From an uncultured Propionibacteriaceae bacterium (GTDB lineage Bacteria; Actinomycetota; Actinomycetes; Propionibacteriales; Propionibacteriaceae): a stretch of DNA of 64,000 nucleotides. This document shows, piece by piece, positions 9,205 to 17,419 of this stretch; within the stretch, counting starts at the first letter, position 1, and the number at the start of each line of letters is the position of its first letter. The notes under the pieces are model-generated. The model did no database searches and was not told the origin of the DNA. It saw nothing but the letters and a program-made list of their open reading frames with translations. Both the position numbers and the translations under genes were made by a program. The stretch covers positions 1 to 64,000 of the forward strand of contig CAMDZW010000002.1 of assembly GCA_945911015.1 (NCBI GenBank), written 5' to 3'.

Positions 9205-9989
9205 GCCGCCGTGAGGGAGGCGAGGAGGACCGGCAGCCCGAGCCCGATGACATCAAGGACCCAGTGGCCGATGATCAACGGCCACAGCCGCTTCATCCAC
9301 AGCGCGAGCAGGCCGAACATGATGCCGCCCACGAAAGTGGTGATGAACCGGGCGATCCAGGCCTGCGGGTCAAAGGGGGTCAGCGCCAGGTGTTGCAGGC
9401 CGAAGAAGGCGGCCATCACGATCAGGCCGACGACCTTGCCCCACCGGGCGCTGAGAACGTGCTGCAGGTAACCGCGGTAGAGCACTTCCTCGGCGACCGC
9501 GATCGTGGCGGGCATGACCAGGATGCACCACAGCCCGAGCCACAGTGGCGGGGCGAAGGTGCCCTCAGGAGTCGGGGGAGCGCCCTGATAGGCGACGAGG
9601 TTGCCGATGACGTTGGTGACCAGGTACCCGACGTAGACGATGACCACCATCAGCAGGCCCCAGGCGATGTCACGGCCGGGAGTACGGGTGCGCAGCAGGG
9701 AGCCGAGACCGCTGCCGGACTGCTTCAGGGCGACTGCGACCAGCGCGATCGTGATGACGTCGACCACCACGACCGTGACATTGCTCCAGATGAGCACCTG
9801 GTCCCAGGTCGTTGCTGGGTCGATGGTGCGGCCGATTGCGAAGAGGATCGCGTCCCCGGCGAAGAGCAGCGCGGTGCGCAGGAGCAGCAGACCGAACAGG
9901 ACCAGGACGGTGGGCTGTCGTAGTCCGGCCAGGGCGGGCATGACGCCGTTGTGTGGTTCGGGAATGGGGGGATCTGTGTGGGAGACCAT
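9201..9989 (-). CDS. CPBP-family intramembrane metalloprotease
   Basis: This 262-residue polytopic protein has the CPBP (Abi/CAAX prenyl protease 2-like) motifs: AEEVLYRGYLQ (Glu167, Glu168, Arg172) and FFGLQHLAL (His200), followed by a glycine-rich last helix. The family cleaves substrates within or near membranes; in bacteria many members serve immunity or stress functions. An excellent promoter sits immediately upstream (TTGACA, 18 bp, TTTACT). The ATG is only six bases after the -10, so the mRNA is probably leaderless. It heads the operon with the membrane protein and the XRE regulator. Confidence 0.85.
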   Translation of the reverse strand: MVSHTDPPIPEPHNGVMPALAGLRQPTVLVLFGLLLLRTALLFAGDAILFAIGRTIDPATTWDQVLIWSNVTVVVVDVITIALVAVALKQSGSGLGSLLRTRTPGRDIAWGLLMVVIVYVGYLVTNVIGNLVAYQGAPPTPEGTFAPPLWLGLWCILVMPATIAVAEEVLYRGYLQHVLSARWGKVVGLIVMAAFFGLQHLALTPFDPQAWIARFITTFVGGIMFGLLALWMKRLWPLIIGHWVLDVIGLGLPVLLASLTAA

Positions 9990-9990
9990 G

Positions 9991-10037
9991 TGTCAAGTAA
10001 AGGCTCCTTGACACCCGTGTGTCAAGGTCGTTTGACA
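9991..10037 (-). promoter_or_regulatory. promoter with four TGTCAAG/TTGACA operator half-sites
   Basis: Half-sites occur at 9991-9997 (TGTCAAG), 10007-10013 (CTTGACA), 10020-10026 (TGTCAAG) and 10032-10037 (TTGACA), forming nested inverted repeats. Read on the minus strand, the third is the -35 box and TTTACT is the -10 of the CPBP gene. This suggests autorepression by the XRE regulator encoded at the end of the operon. Confidence 0.65.
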
Positions 10038-10177
10038 TTTGGTGGGGGTGGTGAGTCCGGATCGTGGACCACAGGGAATAGGAATCCTTCCATCGGACGT
10101 TCCTCACCATGCGGGCCGGAGAGTGTCCGTTGTCGCCAGTGGCGGCACATGAGAAACGACAACAACGGAGGGGACCT

Positions 10178-11104
10178 GTGCCCATCTACAACGATGTGAC
10201 CGAGCTGATCGGCAACACGCCACTGGTCAAGATCAACCGGATCATTGAGTCCGAGGCCACCGTGGCCGCCAAGCTGGAGTTCTACAATCCGGCCAGCTCG
10301 GTCAAGGACCGCATCGGTGTGTCGATCATCGACGCCGCCGAGCAGTCCGGTGAGCTCAAGCCCGGCGGCACCATCGTCGAGGCCACCAGCGGCAACACCG
10401 GTATCGCCCTGGCCATGGTCGGTGCGGCCCGCGGGTACACCGTCGTCCTGGCCATGCCCGAGACCATGTCGAAGGAGCGTCGTGCACTGCTGCGCGGCTA
10501 CGGTGCCGAGCTGGTGCTGACTCCCGGTTCCGAGGGCATGAAGGGGGCGGTCAACAAGGCCGAGGAGATCGCGGCCGAGCGTGGCGCAGTTCTGGCCCGT
10601 CAGTTCGCCAACCCGGCCAACCCAGCCGTCCACAAGGCCACCACCGGCCCCGAGATCTGGCGCGACACCGACGGCAAGGTGGACATCCTGATCTCCGGCA
10701 TCGGCACTGGCGGCACCGCAAATGGTGCCGGCAACTACCTCAAGGAGCAGAACCCTGAGGTCAAGGTCATCGCCGTCGAGCCGGAAGAGTCGGCCATCCT
10801 CAACGGTGGTGCCCCCGGTCCCCACAAGATCCAGGGTCTGGGTGCGAACTTCGTCCCGGAGAACTACGACGGATCGGTCGTCGACGAGGTCATCGACATC
10901 AATGCCGAGACCTCCATCGAGTGGGCCCGCAAGGCAGCCACCCAGGAGGGCCTGCTGGTGGGAATCTCCTCCGGCGCCGCGCTGGCCGCCGCTGACCAGG
11001 TCGCTCGCCGCCCGGAGAATGCCGGCAAGACGATCGTGGTCATCATCCCCTCGTACGGTGAGCGCTACCTGTCCACCGTGCTCTTCGAGGGTCTGGTCGA
11101 CTGA
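10178..11104 (+). CDS. cysK: cysteine synthase A (O-acetylserine sulfhydrylase)
   Basis: This 308-residue PLP enzyme makes L-cysteine from O-acetylserine and sulfide. The PLP lysine is in [11 protein letters not shown] (Lys43). The substrate loop TSGNTGIA and the phosphate-binding [10 protein letters not shown] match the family, as does the C-terminal region near [10 protein letters not shown]. The GTG start follows a GGAGGGG site. cysE lies four bases downstream, so the pair forms the usual cysteine operon in which CysE supplies O-acetylserine and binds CysK. Confidence 0.97.
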   Translation: MPIYNDVTELIGNTPLVKINRIIESEATVAAKLEFYNPASSVKDRIGVSIIDAAEQSGELKPGGTIVEATSGNTGIALAMVGAARGYTVVLAMPETMSKERRALLRGYGAELVLTPGSEGMKGAVNKAEEIAAERGAVLARQFANPANPAVHKATTGPEIWRDTDGKVDILISGIGTGGTANGAGNYLKEQNPEVKVIAVEPEESAILNGGAPGPHKIQGLGANFVPENYDGSVVDEVIDINAETSIEWARKAATQEGLLVGISSGAALAAADQVARRPENAGKTIVVIIPSYGERYLSTVLFEGLVD

Positions 11105-11108
11105 ATCC

Positions 11109-11711
11109 GTGACAAAGTCGCTGTGGGACCGCGCCCGTCTCCGAATCCGTGAGGATCTCGAGGCCGCGGTCGCCAAGGATCCTGCCGCGACCTCGCGGCT
11201 GCAGATGGCACTGGTGTCGCCAGGGCTTCACGCTGTGTGGCTGTACCGGTTGACCCATCACCTGTGGCAGCGCAGCGTGTTGCTGCGTCTGCCGGCCCGT
11301 CTGCTGTCGAACCTTGCCCGTGCCGTCACCGGGGTGGAGATCCACCCCGGGGCGGTCATCGGGCGCCGCTTCTTCATCGACCACGGCATGGGGGTCGTGA
11401 TCGGTGAGACCTCCGAGGTCGGTGACGACGTGATGATCTACCACGGAGTCACCCTCGGTGGTCGTTCGCTCAGCCAGGGCAAGCGTCATCCGACCGTCGA
11501 GAACGGTGTCACCATCGGCACCGGAGCCCGGATCATCGGGCCGGTCCGGATCGGTGAGGGGGTCCAGATCGGCGCCAATGCCGTCGTCGTCAAGGATGTC
11601 CCGGCCCACCACGTCGCCGTCGGCGTCCCGGCGCACTACCGCCCGATGCGACCTGCTGACGCATTCGCAGCTGGTGCCCTCGATGACGTCGATCCAGCCA
11701 TCTGGATCTGA
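11109..11711 (+). CDS. cysE: serine O-acetyltransferase
   Basis: This 200-residue protein has an N-terminal helical segment and a C-terminal left-handed beta-helix. The latter shows hexapeptide repeats ([59 protein letters not shown]). His residues in HPGA, IDHG and IYHGVTLGG match the active site. It acetylates serine with acetyl-CoA. This is the short actinobacterial/plant-like form. The C-terminus ends in DDVDPAIWI; the terminal isoleucine is the type of residue that inserts into CysK. It is co-transcribed with cysK. Confidence 0.96.
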   Translation: MTKSLWDRARLRIREDLEAAVAKDPAATSRLQMALVSPGLHAVWLYRLTHHLWQRSVLLRLPARLLSNLARAVTGVEIHPGAVIGRRFFIDHGMGVVIGETSEVGDDVMIYHGVTLGGRSLSQGKRHPTVENGVTIGTGARIIGPVRIGEGVQIGANAVVVKDVPAHHVAVGVPAHYRPMRPADAFAAGALDDVDPAIWI

Positions 11712-11770
11712 CCCGTCATCTGGATCTGATTCGCCGAACGCGGCAAGCCCTGCCAGAATTGGGCCTCGTG

Positions 11771-11788
11771 GTGCAGCCATGGCTGCAC
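11771..11788. repeat. perfect 18-bp palindrome before tRNA-Val
   Basis: GTGCAGCCATGGCTGCAC is a perfect 18-bp palindrome lying three bases before the tRNA gene, outside the element. It may be a protein-binding site or a remnant of an attachment region. No T-tract follows, so it is not a normal terminator. Confidence 0.6.
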
Positions 11789-11790
11789 AC

Positions 11791-11867
11791 GGGCGCATAG
11801 CTCAGTTGGTTAGAGCACCTGCCTTACAAGCAGGGGGTCGGCGGTTCGAGTCCGTCTGCGCCCACCA
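11791..11867 (+). tRNA. tRNA-Val (anticodon TAC)
   Basis: The 77-base gene folds as a standard cloverleaf. The acceptor stem is GGGCGCA/TGCGCCC, the D-loop is AGCTCAGTTGGTTAGAGC, the anticodon stem CCTGC/GCAGG encloses CTTACAA (anticodon TAC, valine), and the T-arm is GGCGGTTCGAGTCCGTC; the 3' ACCA is encoded. It is the left boundary of the ICE. The serine recombinase gene runs antisense into its 3' half, ending inside the anticodon loop, and the tRNA remains intact. Confidence 0.96.
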
Positions 11868-13524
11868 GAAGGTCGTTGTTCAAACCAACGACATCACCGG
11901 TTTGAGTTCCAGACTCCGCCTTCCGTCCTTGGTGGCGGAGGGCGAGGGTCTGGACGTCCGGGTTGAGGAACACGTTGAACGGCACGCCGGGTTCGCTGTG
12001 GATGGTGTCGTCGTCGGTGACGATGAGCTTGTCGAAGAAGGCTTGGTTGGCGATCCGGCGTAGTGAGTCGTCGATGTTCATGTAGATGGCGTGCATGTCG
12101 CCTGCGAGGGCGAGGCAGTCGTCCAGGTGGGCTTTGGCCTGTTCGTATTCGATGTCGCCGGCGTTGATCTGTGCGTCGAGGAACGCGAGCCTACGGGCGA
12201 TGCGCTCTTGCTCCGCGGCGAGGAGGTCGAGGGGGACGGCGCCAGCGTAGTGGGCCTGCATGAGCTTGGTGCGTTCACCGCAGAGCGCGTCGCGTTCGGC
12301 CTTGTACCCCTGGCTCTCCTGCTTGGCGACCCGGTGGAGCCGGTCGAACTCGCTGGTGACCAGCTCGCGGAGCGCAGGTAGGACGTGTTCGGGTATCTGC
12401 ACGCGCCGGTAGTAGTCCTCGACGGCGGCTTCGATGTCGGGCACGAACATGGACTTGCGTTCGCAGTTGGTGCGCTTGGCATGCCGCCCGGTGCACATGA
12501 AGTACGGATAGATCACGCCGCGGCGGCTCTTGGCGTTGGTCAACGTCAAGCGTGATCCGCACTGCCCGCAGTAGAGGCTGCCTTTGAGGTAGTGGTCGTG
12601 GGATTGGGTCTTCTCTCCGGAGGTCTGGTGGGCGGTGAGCACTGCCTGGACCCGGTACCAGACCTCGGGGGCGACGAGGGGTTCGTGCAGGCCGTCGTAG
12701 CTGGCGCCGCGGAAGCGGACGCTGCCCTTGTAGTAGGGGTTGGTGAGCATCTTGTGGATCGTGGACAGCACCGGCGGCTTCGACGGCCGCTTCGGGGTCG
12801 GGACGGTGGTCAGGCCACGGTCGATCAGTTCCTCGCGCAGGCTGATGGTGGAGTGGTTGCCGGTGGCGTACGCCTCGAACGCCCACTTGACCAGCGGTGC
12901 CCGGTCGGGGTCGAGTTCGACGGTGCGGACCTCGCGGCCGAGTTCGTCACGGCGGGTGACGTTGAGGTAGCCCATCGGGGCCTTGCCGTTCGTGCCGCCG
13001 CCTTGGGCCTTCTGGTTCATGCCCTTGGAGACCTCGCTGGCGAGGTTGCGGGAGTAGAACTCCGCGATGGTGGACATGATGCCGTGCAGCAGCATCCCCG
13101 ACGGGGTCTCGTCGATGTTCTCGGTCGCGGAAACGAGCATGACCCCGGCCTCTTTGAGGGCGAGGTGGATGGTCACGTCGTCGGCGCGGTTGCGGGCGAG
13201 CCGGTCCACCTTGTGGACGATGCAGTAGGCGACCTGGTGGGTCTTGACGTACTCGATCATCCGCATCAGCTCGGGACGGTCGGCCTTGCGGGCAGACTCG
13301 CCGGCGTCGACGAACTCCTCGGTGATGATCGCGTTCAGCTCGCGGGCCTTGCGCAGGTTCGCCTCGCGCTGCGCGGGGATCGAGAAGCCCTCGTCCCGGC
13401 CGCCCTTAGAGGCCTGCTCCTTGGTGGAGACGCGAAGATAGGAGACTGCGAGGGTGGTGGTCTCGCCGATGCGGTCGAGCGCGGTGGCGGCGGGTGGCTG
13501 CTGGGCATTGGTCGTGGTGGTCAT
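11824..13524 (-). CDS. large serine recombinase (ICE integrase)
   Basis: This 566-residue protein has an N-terminal resolvase catalytic domain with YLRVSTKEQ (catalytic Ser33), DAGESARKADRPELMRM and VHKVDRLARNRADD. It also has the recombinase domain (GYLNV..., YYKGSVRFRG), a zinc ribbon (YCGQCGSRLTL ... C), and a coiled-coil C-terminal part near AERDALCGERTKLMQAH. It would integrate and excise the ICE. The true start is the ATG at 13524, which has GGAAGGAAA upstream; the open frame extends about 170 codons further but reads as nonsense. The last ~12 residues (GADGLEPPTPCL) are encoded by the antisense strand of the tRNA-Val 3' half. Confidence 0.93.
   Translation of the reverse strand: MTTTTNAQQPPAATALDRIGETTTLAVSYLRVSTKEQASKGGRDEGFSIPAQREANLRKARELNAIITEEFVDAGESARKADRPELMRMIEYVKTHQVAYCIVHKVDRLARNRADDVTIHLALKEAGVMLVSATENIDETPSGMLLHGIMSTIAEFYSRNLASEVSKGMNQKAQGGGTNGKAPMGYLNVTRRDELGREVRTVELDPDRAPLVKWAFEAYATGNHSTISLREELIDRGLTTVPTPKRPSKPPVLSTIHKMLTNPYYKGSVRFRGASYDGLHEPLVAPEVWYRVQAVLTAHQTSGEKTQSHDHYLKGSLYCGQCGSRLTLTNAKSRRGVIYPYFMCTGRHAKRTNCERKSMFVPDIEAAVEDYYRRVQIPEHVLPALRELVTSEFDRLHRVAKQESQGYKAERDALCGERTKLMQAHYAGAVPLDLLAAEQERIARRLAFLDAQINAGDIEYEQAKAHLDDCLALAGDMHAIYMNIDDSLRRIANQAFFDKLIVTDDDTIHSEPGVPFNVFLNPDVQTLALRHQGRKAESGTQTGDVVGLNNDLLVGADGLEPPTPCL
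11872..11892. repeat. 7-bp inverted repeat next to the tRNA 3' end
   Basis: GTCGTTG and CAACGAC are separated by seven bases, starting four bases after the tRNA end and inside the recombinase 3' coding region. It could be part of the recombinase attachment site or the tRNA's transcript end. Which one cannot be decided from sequence. Confidence 0.5.
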
Positions 13525-13615
13525 GGGTCGTGTTTCCTTCCCCAGTGAGTTGGGCCAGCACGAGCGGCCGCGGGACCGCTGGTGCGGTGCGACTCGTAAC
13601 GGGGAAACACGACCC
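13525..13615 (-). promoter_or_regulatory. long inverted repeat masking the recombinase start
   Basis: GGGTCGTGTTTCC (13525-13537) directly abuts the recombinase ATG and is perfectly complementary to GGAAACACGACCC (13603-13615), 65 bases away. In the mRNA the arm next to the ATG overlaps the ribosome-binding site GGAAGGAAA. A stable 13-bp stem would therefore block initiation, giving a plausible low-level or switchable control of the integrase. Confidence 0.7.
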
Positions 13616-13691
13616 GGCGGCTCCGAGGGAGCGAGCCGGGTAAGCCACGAAGGCCAAACAGGACTGCGCACCACGACCGAACCGCGCGGGT

Positions 13692-13934
13692 TCAGCCGTT
13701 GGCTTCTTGCTGCTCCGATTCTACCCCGGCACTCCGACAGGTGCCGGAATCTGGCGGCGTGCGGTTTGGCGTGGGGTGGGTGCGGTCCTGTTCGGCGCGG
13801 GCGCGGGCCATGGCGATGAACAGGTGGGCGAGCTTGTGCAGGTCGGGGCTCTGGCGCGGCTCGGCAGCGATGCGGTAGTCGCGCATCCTCTCTGGCAGCC
13901 GCTCGTCCCTGTCGGATCGGTTCGGGCTGGTCAC
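13692..13934 (-). CDS. small hypothetical ICE protein
   Basis: This 80-residue charged protein (MTSPNRSDRDERLPERMRDY...) contains one likely helix, SPDLHKLAHLFIAMARARAEQ, and a low-complexity C-terminus. I recognise no domain. It overlaps the upstream DUF4913-like gene by four bases (ATGA), is co-transcribed with it, and sits just ahead of the recombinase. That position suggests a recombination directionality factor or an accessory protein, but there is no direct sign of either. Confidence 0.6.
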   Translation of the reverse strand: MTSPNRSDRDERLPERMRDYRIAAEPRQSPDLHKLAHLFIAMARARAEQDRTHPTPNRTPPDSGTCRSAGVESEQQEANG

Positions 13935-14503
13935 GTAACTTCTCCTGTCTGCTCATCGAGGGAGCGGAAGAATGCCTCCTCGGCCTCGCGGCGGGCCTCG
14001 ACCTGCTCGAACACGAACTGCACGAAGTCCTCCGCACGGTCGGCGATCACGACGTCCTCGACCGCGGATGCGGGGTCTTCGCCGGGCCACGTGGTCTGCC
14101 TGGTGGGTCGGTCGCGGTCCAGGCGGGTGCCGGAGGCGGCGACCCATTCGCGGAGCCGGCTCCGGGCGTCGGCGAAGTCCCGATGCCAGCCGAACGGAGC
14201 AGAACCGGCCTGCTCGGGGTCGTAGGCGCCCAGCCAGTGCAGATGCAGGGCCGACAGCTCCCAGACGAGTTCTGGGTGGCGGTGCCAGAACGGCGGCACC
14301 ACACTGGCGGGCAGCCCGTAAGTGCGGCGCAGCCACGCCACCCAGTCGTTCAGTGCCAACCACTCGACTTCCAGATCGTCGGCGGACAGCAGATTCCAGT
14401 TCACCGGGTGCGGCGGCTCGGCCACATCGTCCGCCGCGGTATCGGGCTCATCATCCGGGTCGAAGTGGTCGGGCTCGTCAGGCTCGGGCGTGTACTCATC
14501 CAT
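13931..14503 (-). CDS. DUF4913-like ICE protein
   Basis: This 190-residue acidic protein has a disordered N-terminus. Its core, EWLALNDWVAWLRRTYG, VVPPFWHRHPELVWELSALHLHW and FGWHRDFADARSRL, resembles the DUF4913 family. These proteins are widespread on actinobacterial conjugative elements, near ssb and coupling-protein genes. Its function is unknown. Tryptophan/histidine-rich helices suggest a compact helical fold. It lies between ssb and the small gene at 13692. Confidence 0.65.
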   Translation of the reverse strand: MDEYTPEPDEPDHFDPDDEPDTAADDVAEPPHPVNWNLLSADDLEVEWLALNDWVAWLRRTYGLPASVVPPFWHRHPELVWELSALHLHWLGAYDPEQAGSAPFGWHRDFADARSRLREWVAASGTRLDRDRPTRQTTWPGEDPASAVEDVVIADRAEDFVQFVFEQVEARREAEEAFFRSLDEQTGEVT

Positions 14504-14521
14504 CGTCGTCAGCGCTTCCGG

Positions 14522-14965
14522 TCACATGCTCACGGCCGGAGCCGACTGGGCGGTGGCGCGCGCGGGCGCGGCGAATGCGGCCGCGTCACGCTCAGGCGCG
14601 GTGCGTCGGGGGGTGCGGTCGACGTCGTAGCGGGTGCGGGCCATGTCGTGGCCGAGCCGGCGGGCGACGAACTCCTCACCCTCGACGTTCTGCCCGTCGC
14701 GCTGGTAGCTGTACTCGCGGACATAGCCTTCGGCGATGATCTTGTCGCCCTTCGGCAGGCGTTCGTGGCCCTGCTCAGCGGCGGCCTTGAACGCGACCAG
14801 GTTGTGGAAGGTGGTCTCCAACTGCGTGAACGACCCGTCCTGCTCCTGCCGGTAGTGCTCCTTGCCGACCTTCATGAACAGCCGGGCATCACCGTTCTCG
14901 GTTCGGGTGAGCTGCGGGTCGGACGCGACGAACCCCGAGAACGACTGCTGAGTCTGGATGGCCAT
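14522..14965 (-). CDS. ssb: single-stranded DNA-binding protein (ICE-encoded)
   Basis: This 147-residue protein has the OB-fold core of SSB: FSGFVASDPQLTRTENGDARLFMKV, TFHNLVAFKAAAEQ, LPKGDKIIAEGYVREYSYQRDGQ. It lacks the acidic DDDLPF tip of chromosomal SSB. It would coat transferred single strands during conjugation or element replication. The start follows AGGAGGAG. Upstream sit a 9-bp inverted repeat and a GTGCACCT motif (14977-15040). Confidence 0.9.
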   Translation of the reverse strand: MAIQTQQSFSGFVASDPQLTRTENGDARLFMKVGKEHYRQEQDGSFTQLETTFHNLVAFKAAAEQGHERLPKGDKIIAEGYVREYSYQRDGQNVEGEEFVARRLGHDMARTRYDVDRTPRRTAPERDAAAFAAPARATAQSAPAVSM

Positions 14966-14976
14966 CGGACTCTCCT

Positions 14977-15040
14977 CCTGACATGTACGCGACCCCGCCG
15001 ATCAGGGCCGCTCATGTCAGGCAGGTGCACGACCGTTCCC
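14977..15040 (-). promoter_or_regulatory. ssb leader: inverted repeat plus GGGA-N6-GTGCACCTG motif
   Basis: Read on the minus strand, GGGA, six bases and GTGCACCTG (15040-15022) are followed by CCTGACATG. This pairs perfectly with CATGTCAGG (14985-14977), which is joined to the AGG of the ribosome-binding site. It is one of several ICE leaders sharing this motif and may control ssb translation. Confidence 0.6.
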
Positions 15041-15044
15041 TGCG

Positions 15045-16832
15045 TCAGGTGGCCGTCGGGCGCCGCAGCAGGGCCTCGATGGCCGAGCGGTCCGTGCCGA
15101 GCTGGGCGGCGTCGGGGCGGGTGGGCCAGGCGCGCAGGTCGGTCACGATCGGTGGCGCGGAGCGCAGCAGGGTGACCCCGGTGCCGAAGGGCAAGGTCCT
15201 GATCCGGTCGGGCGGCAGGATTGGCACCCGCCGCACGGAGCGTTGGTTCGATCTGGTGCCGTGATCGCCGAGGGTCACCGAGTCGGTGTACTCGTCGCGT
15301 TCGCCGATCAGGGAGGAGAGGTCTTGGAGGTCCCGGGAGTTGGAGGCGCCGCCGAGGATGATCTTGACGATGCTGGCGTCCCAGATGGCGCCGGCGGCGT
15401 TGTCGCCCCACTTCTCCCGTGCTTGGGCGAGGGACTGGAGCACGGGCAGGCAGGTGATGCCGGTGCCGCCGCCTTCGGCCATCAGTGTCGGCAGCGACGG
15501 CAACGGGCTGAGGTTGCCGATCTCATCGAGCGCGAGCAGCAGGGGTGGGTCGAGGCGGGCGCCGGCCGAGCGGGCGGCGAGGCGGCGGGCGGCTTCGACG
15601 AGGTCTTCCACGAACGCCGCCACCAACGAGGACGACGCACCGGCCCCAGCACCCGTGGCGAGCAAATAGAGGGTGCCGCGCTGGGTGAGGAAGGCTTCGG
15701 GGTCGAAGTGTTCGCCGTCGCGTGGAGTGACGGCGTCGAGGACGCGGGGGTCGGCGAGGGCGGAGAGTGCGAGGGAGACGCCTTGCCAGATGGAGTCGCG
15801 GGTCTTGGGGTCGGAGTCGATCATCGCCCCGAGTGAGTCGGCCCATCCCACCGCGGCGTGGGGGTGGTTGGTGAGGACGGCGACGGCTTCGGCGGCGATG
15901 GAGGGGTCGAGGGTCCACCGGAACAGCTCGGCTGGTGGCCGGCCGTCGAGGGCGGCGGCGTGCAGCAGGGCTTGGAGCGCGGTGCGGGTCTTGCCTTCCC
16001 AGAACCCGCCGGACTCGACCCCGCCGGAGGAGAGGTCGGTGGCGGAGGCGAGGCCGGTGGCGCGGATCATGGCCGTCAGGGGGTCTTCGCAGCCGCGGAC
16101 CGGGGACCAGCGCAGTCCGGCGGGGACGCCTTCGGCGAGGTGCTGGGGATCGAACACCCCCACGGGCCGTCCGTCGCGTTGCCGGGCGCGGAGGGTGGCG
16201 GTGAGGTTGTCCGGCCGTGTCGAGGTGGTGACGACCGCGCCCGGCGCGTCGAGGATGGCGTTGATGACGACATGGAGCCCTTTGCCGGAGCGGGGTGGGC
16301 CGAGAAGCAGGATCGAGTCTTCGACCGATGCCCAGACCTGTTTGCCGTGGCTGGCGCCGAGCAGGTAGCCCACATCCGCCGGTGCGGGCGTCTCCAGGGA
16401 GGGGCGCAGTGTGCCGGCACGGCGCAGTAGTGCCTTGCTGGAGGCGGTCTGGCTGACTTCGTGGCCGGTGGCGGTGCCGGCGAGGCGGCGGGGGTCGGTC
16501 TCGGTCTTGCGGGTGTGGCGGCGAAGCCGCATCCACACCCACCCGCTGCCCACGGCCAGTGCGGTGAGCAGGAGGGCGGTGACGATCCAGTAGACGACCG
16601 GGTTCAGCCCGGCGGCGTCGAGAGCGGCGGCCGGGTCGCCGGGGTTGAACAGCACCCCGAGTCCGGAGGCCGGTCCGGCGGCGGGTTGGGTGGTTCCGGT
16701 GAGGAACGCGGCCACGCTGCCGGATGCGCGCAGGGTGAGCGCGACGCCGAACATGCCGACCAGGGCGATGAGGGCGGCGTTGGTCAGCTCGTCCCCGAAG
16801 GAGCCGGTCTGCCGCTCCTGTGGGCTGTTCAC
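15045..16832 (-). CDS. VirD4/TraG-type conjugative coupling ATPase
   Basis: This 595-residue protein has two N-terminal membrane helices (about residues 19-40 and 84-105). The cytoplasmic ATPase domain carries Walker A LLGPPRSGKGLHV and Walker B LLLALDEIGNLSPL, followed by EGGGTGITCLPVLQSLAQAR, typical of TraG/TraM/VirD4 coupling proteins. It would connect the relaxase-DNA complex to the secretion channel. It overlaps the upstream gene by four bases and belongs to the transfer operon running from about 30.6 kb to 15 kb. Confidence 0.93.
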   Translation of the reverse strand: MNSPQERQTGSFGDELTNAALIALVGMFGVALTLRASGSVAAFLTGTTQPAAGPASGLGVLFNPGDPAAALDAAGLNPVVYWIVTALLLTALAVGSGWVWMRLRRHTRKTETDPRRLAGTATGHEVSQTASSKALLRRAGTLRPSLETPAPADVGYLLGASHGKQVWASVEDSILLLGPPRSGKGLHVVINAILDAPGAVVTTSTRPDNLTATLRARQRDGRPVGVFDPQHLAEGVPAGLRWSPVRGCEDPLTAMIRATGLASATDLSSGGVESGGFWEGKTRTALQALLHAAALDGRPPAELFRWTLDPSIAAEAVAVLTNHPHAAVGWADSLGAMIDSDPKTRDSIWQGVSLALSALADPRVLDAVTPRDGEHFDPEAFLTQRGTLYLLATGAGAGASSSLVAAFVEDLVEAARRLAARSAGARLDPPLLLALDEIGNLSPLPSLPTLMAEGGGTGITCLPVLQSLAQAREKWGDNAAGAIWDASIVKIILGGASNSRDLQDLSSLIGERDEYTDSVTLGDHGTRSNQRSVRRVPILPPDRIRTLPFGTGVTLLRSAPPIVTDLRAWPTRPDAAQLGTDRSAIEALLRRPTAT

Positions 16833-17419
16833 GGCACCCGCCTGACCACGGTGGTGCCGGAGATGCGCCCGTACAGCACCACCTCACTCGCACCGTCGGT
16901 CTCGGGCAGCACGGCGTCGAGGTGGCGCCTGTCGAGCAGGGCGCGCGCCGCACCGGTGCCGGTGGCGTCGGTGTGGGAGACGATGACGGCGACGGCGATG
17001 TCCTCACCGGGCACGAACCCGTCCCCGGTGACCTCGACCAGCACCGGCGGCTCGTGCTGCTTGGTGTGCTTGGCGCGGCGTGCGCGCCGCGTGCCCGGCG
17101 CGGCCGCGTCTTCGTCGTCGGGCGGTGGGGGTGGGGTGGGTTTGCGGGCGCGGATGAGGTCGGTGAACACGGTTCCGCCGACCTCGCGGACCTCGATCCG
17201 CACGGCGATGGTGCGGTCCTTGGTCACCGCGTCCAGTAGCGGCCCGAAGGTGCCGCGTGTCCACTCCGAGCCCGCGGGAGGTGGCGGGAACGGCGTGCCG
17301 TCGACGGTGACGTCCAGGGCGCCGTTCTCGGTGACGGTGATGAGGACGTGGGGCAGCACCACCGGTGTCTCGTCGGGCTGCTGGGACGTGGTGCGGTGCA
17401 GCGGGTTGCGGCCCCTCAT
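16829..17419 (-). CDS. hypothetical transfer-operon protein
   Basis: This 196-residue protein sits between the coupling protein and VirB4 genes with four-base overlaps on both sides. The N-terminal half (VLITVTENGALDVTVDGTPFPPPP) reads as a small beta domain, then a proline/acidic and basic linker, then EPPVLVEVTGDGFVPGEDIAVAVIVS. I see no membrane segment or enzyme motif. Its fixed place between two transfer ATPases suggests a role in their assembly. Confidence 0.75.
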   Translation of the reverse strand: MRGRNPLHRTTSQQPDETPVVLPHVLITVTENGALDVTVDGTPFPPPPAGSEWTRGTFGPLLDAVTKDRTIAVRIEVREVGGTVFTDLIRARKPTPPPPPDDEDAAAPGTRRARRAKHTKQHEPPVLVEVTGDGFVPGEDIAVAVIVSHTDATGTGAARALLDRRHLDAVLPETDGASEVVLYGRISGTTVVRRVP

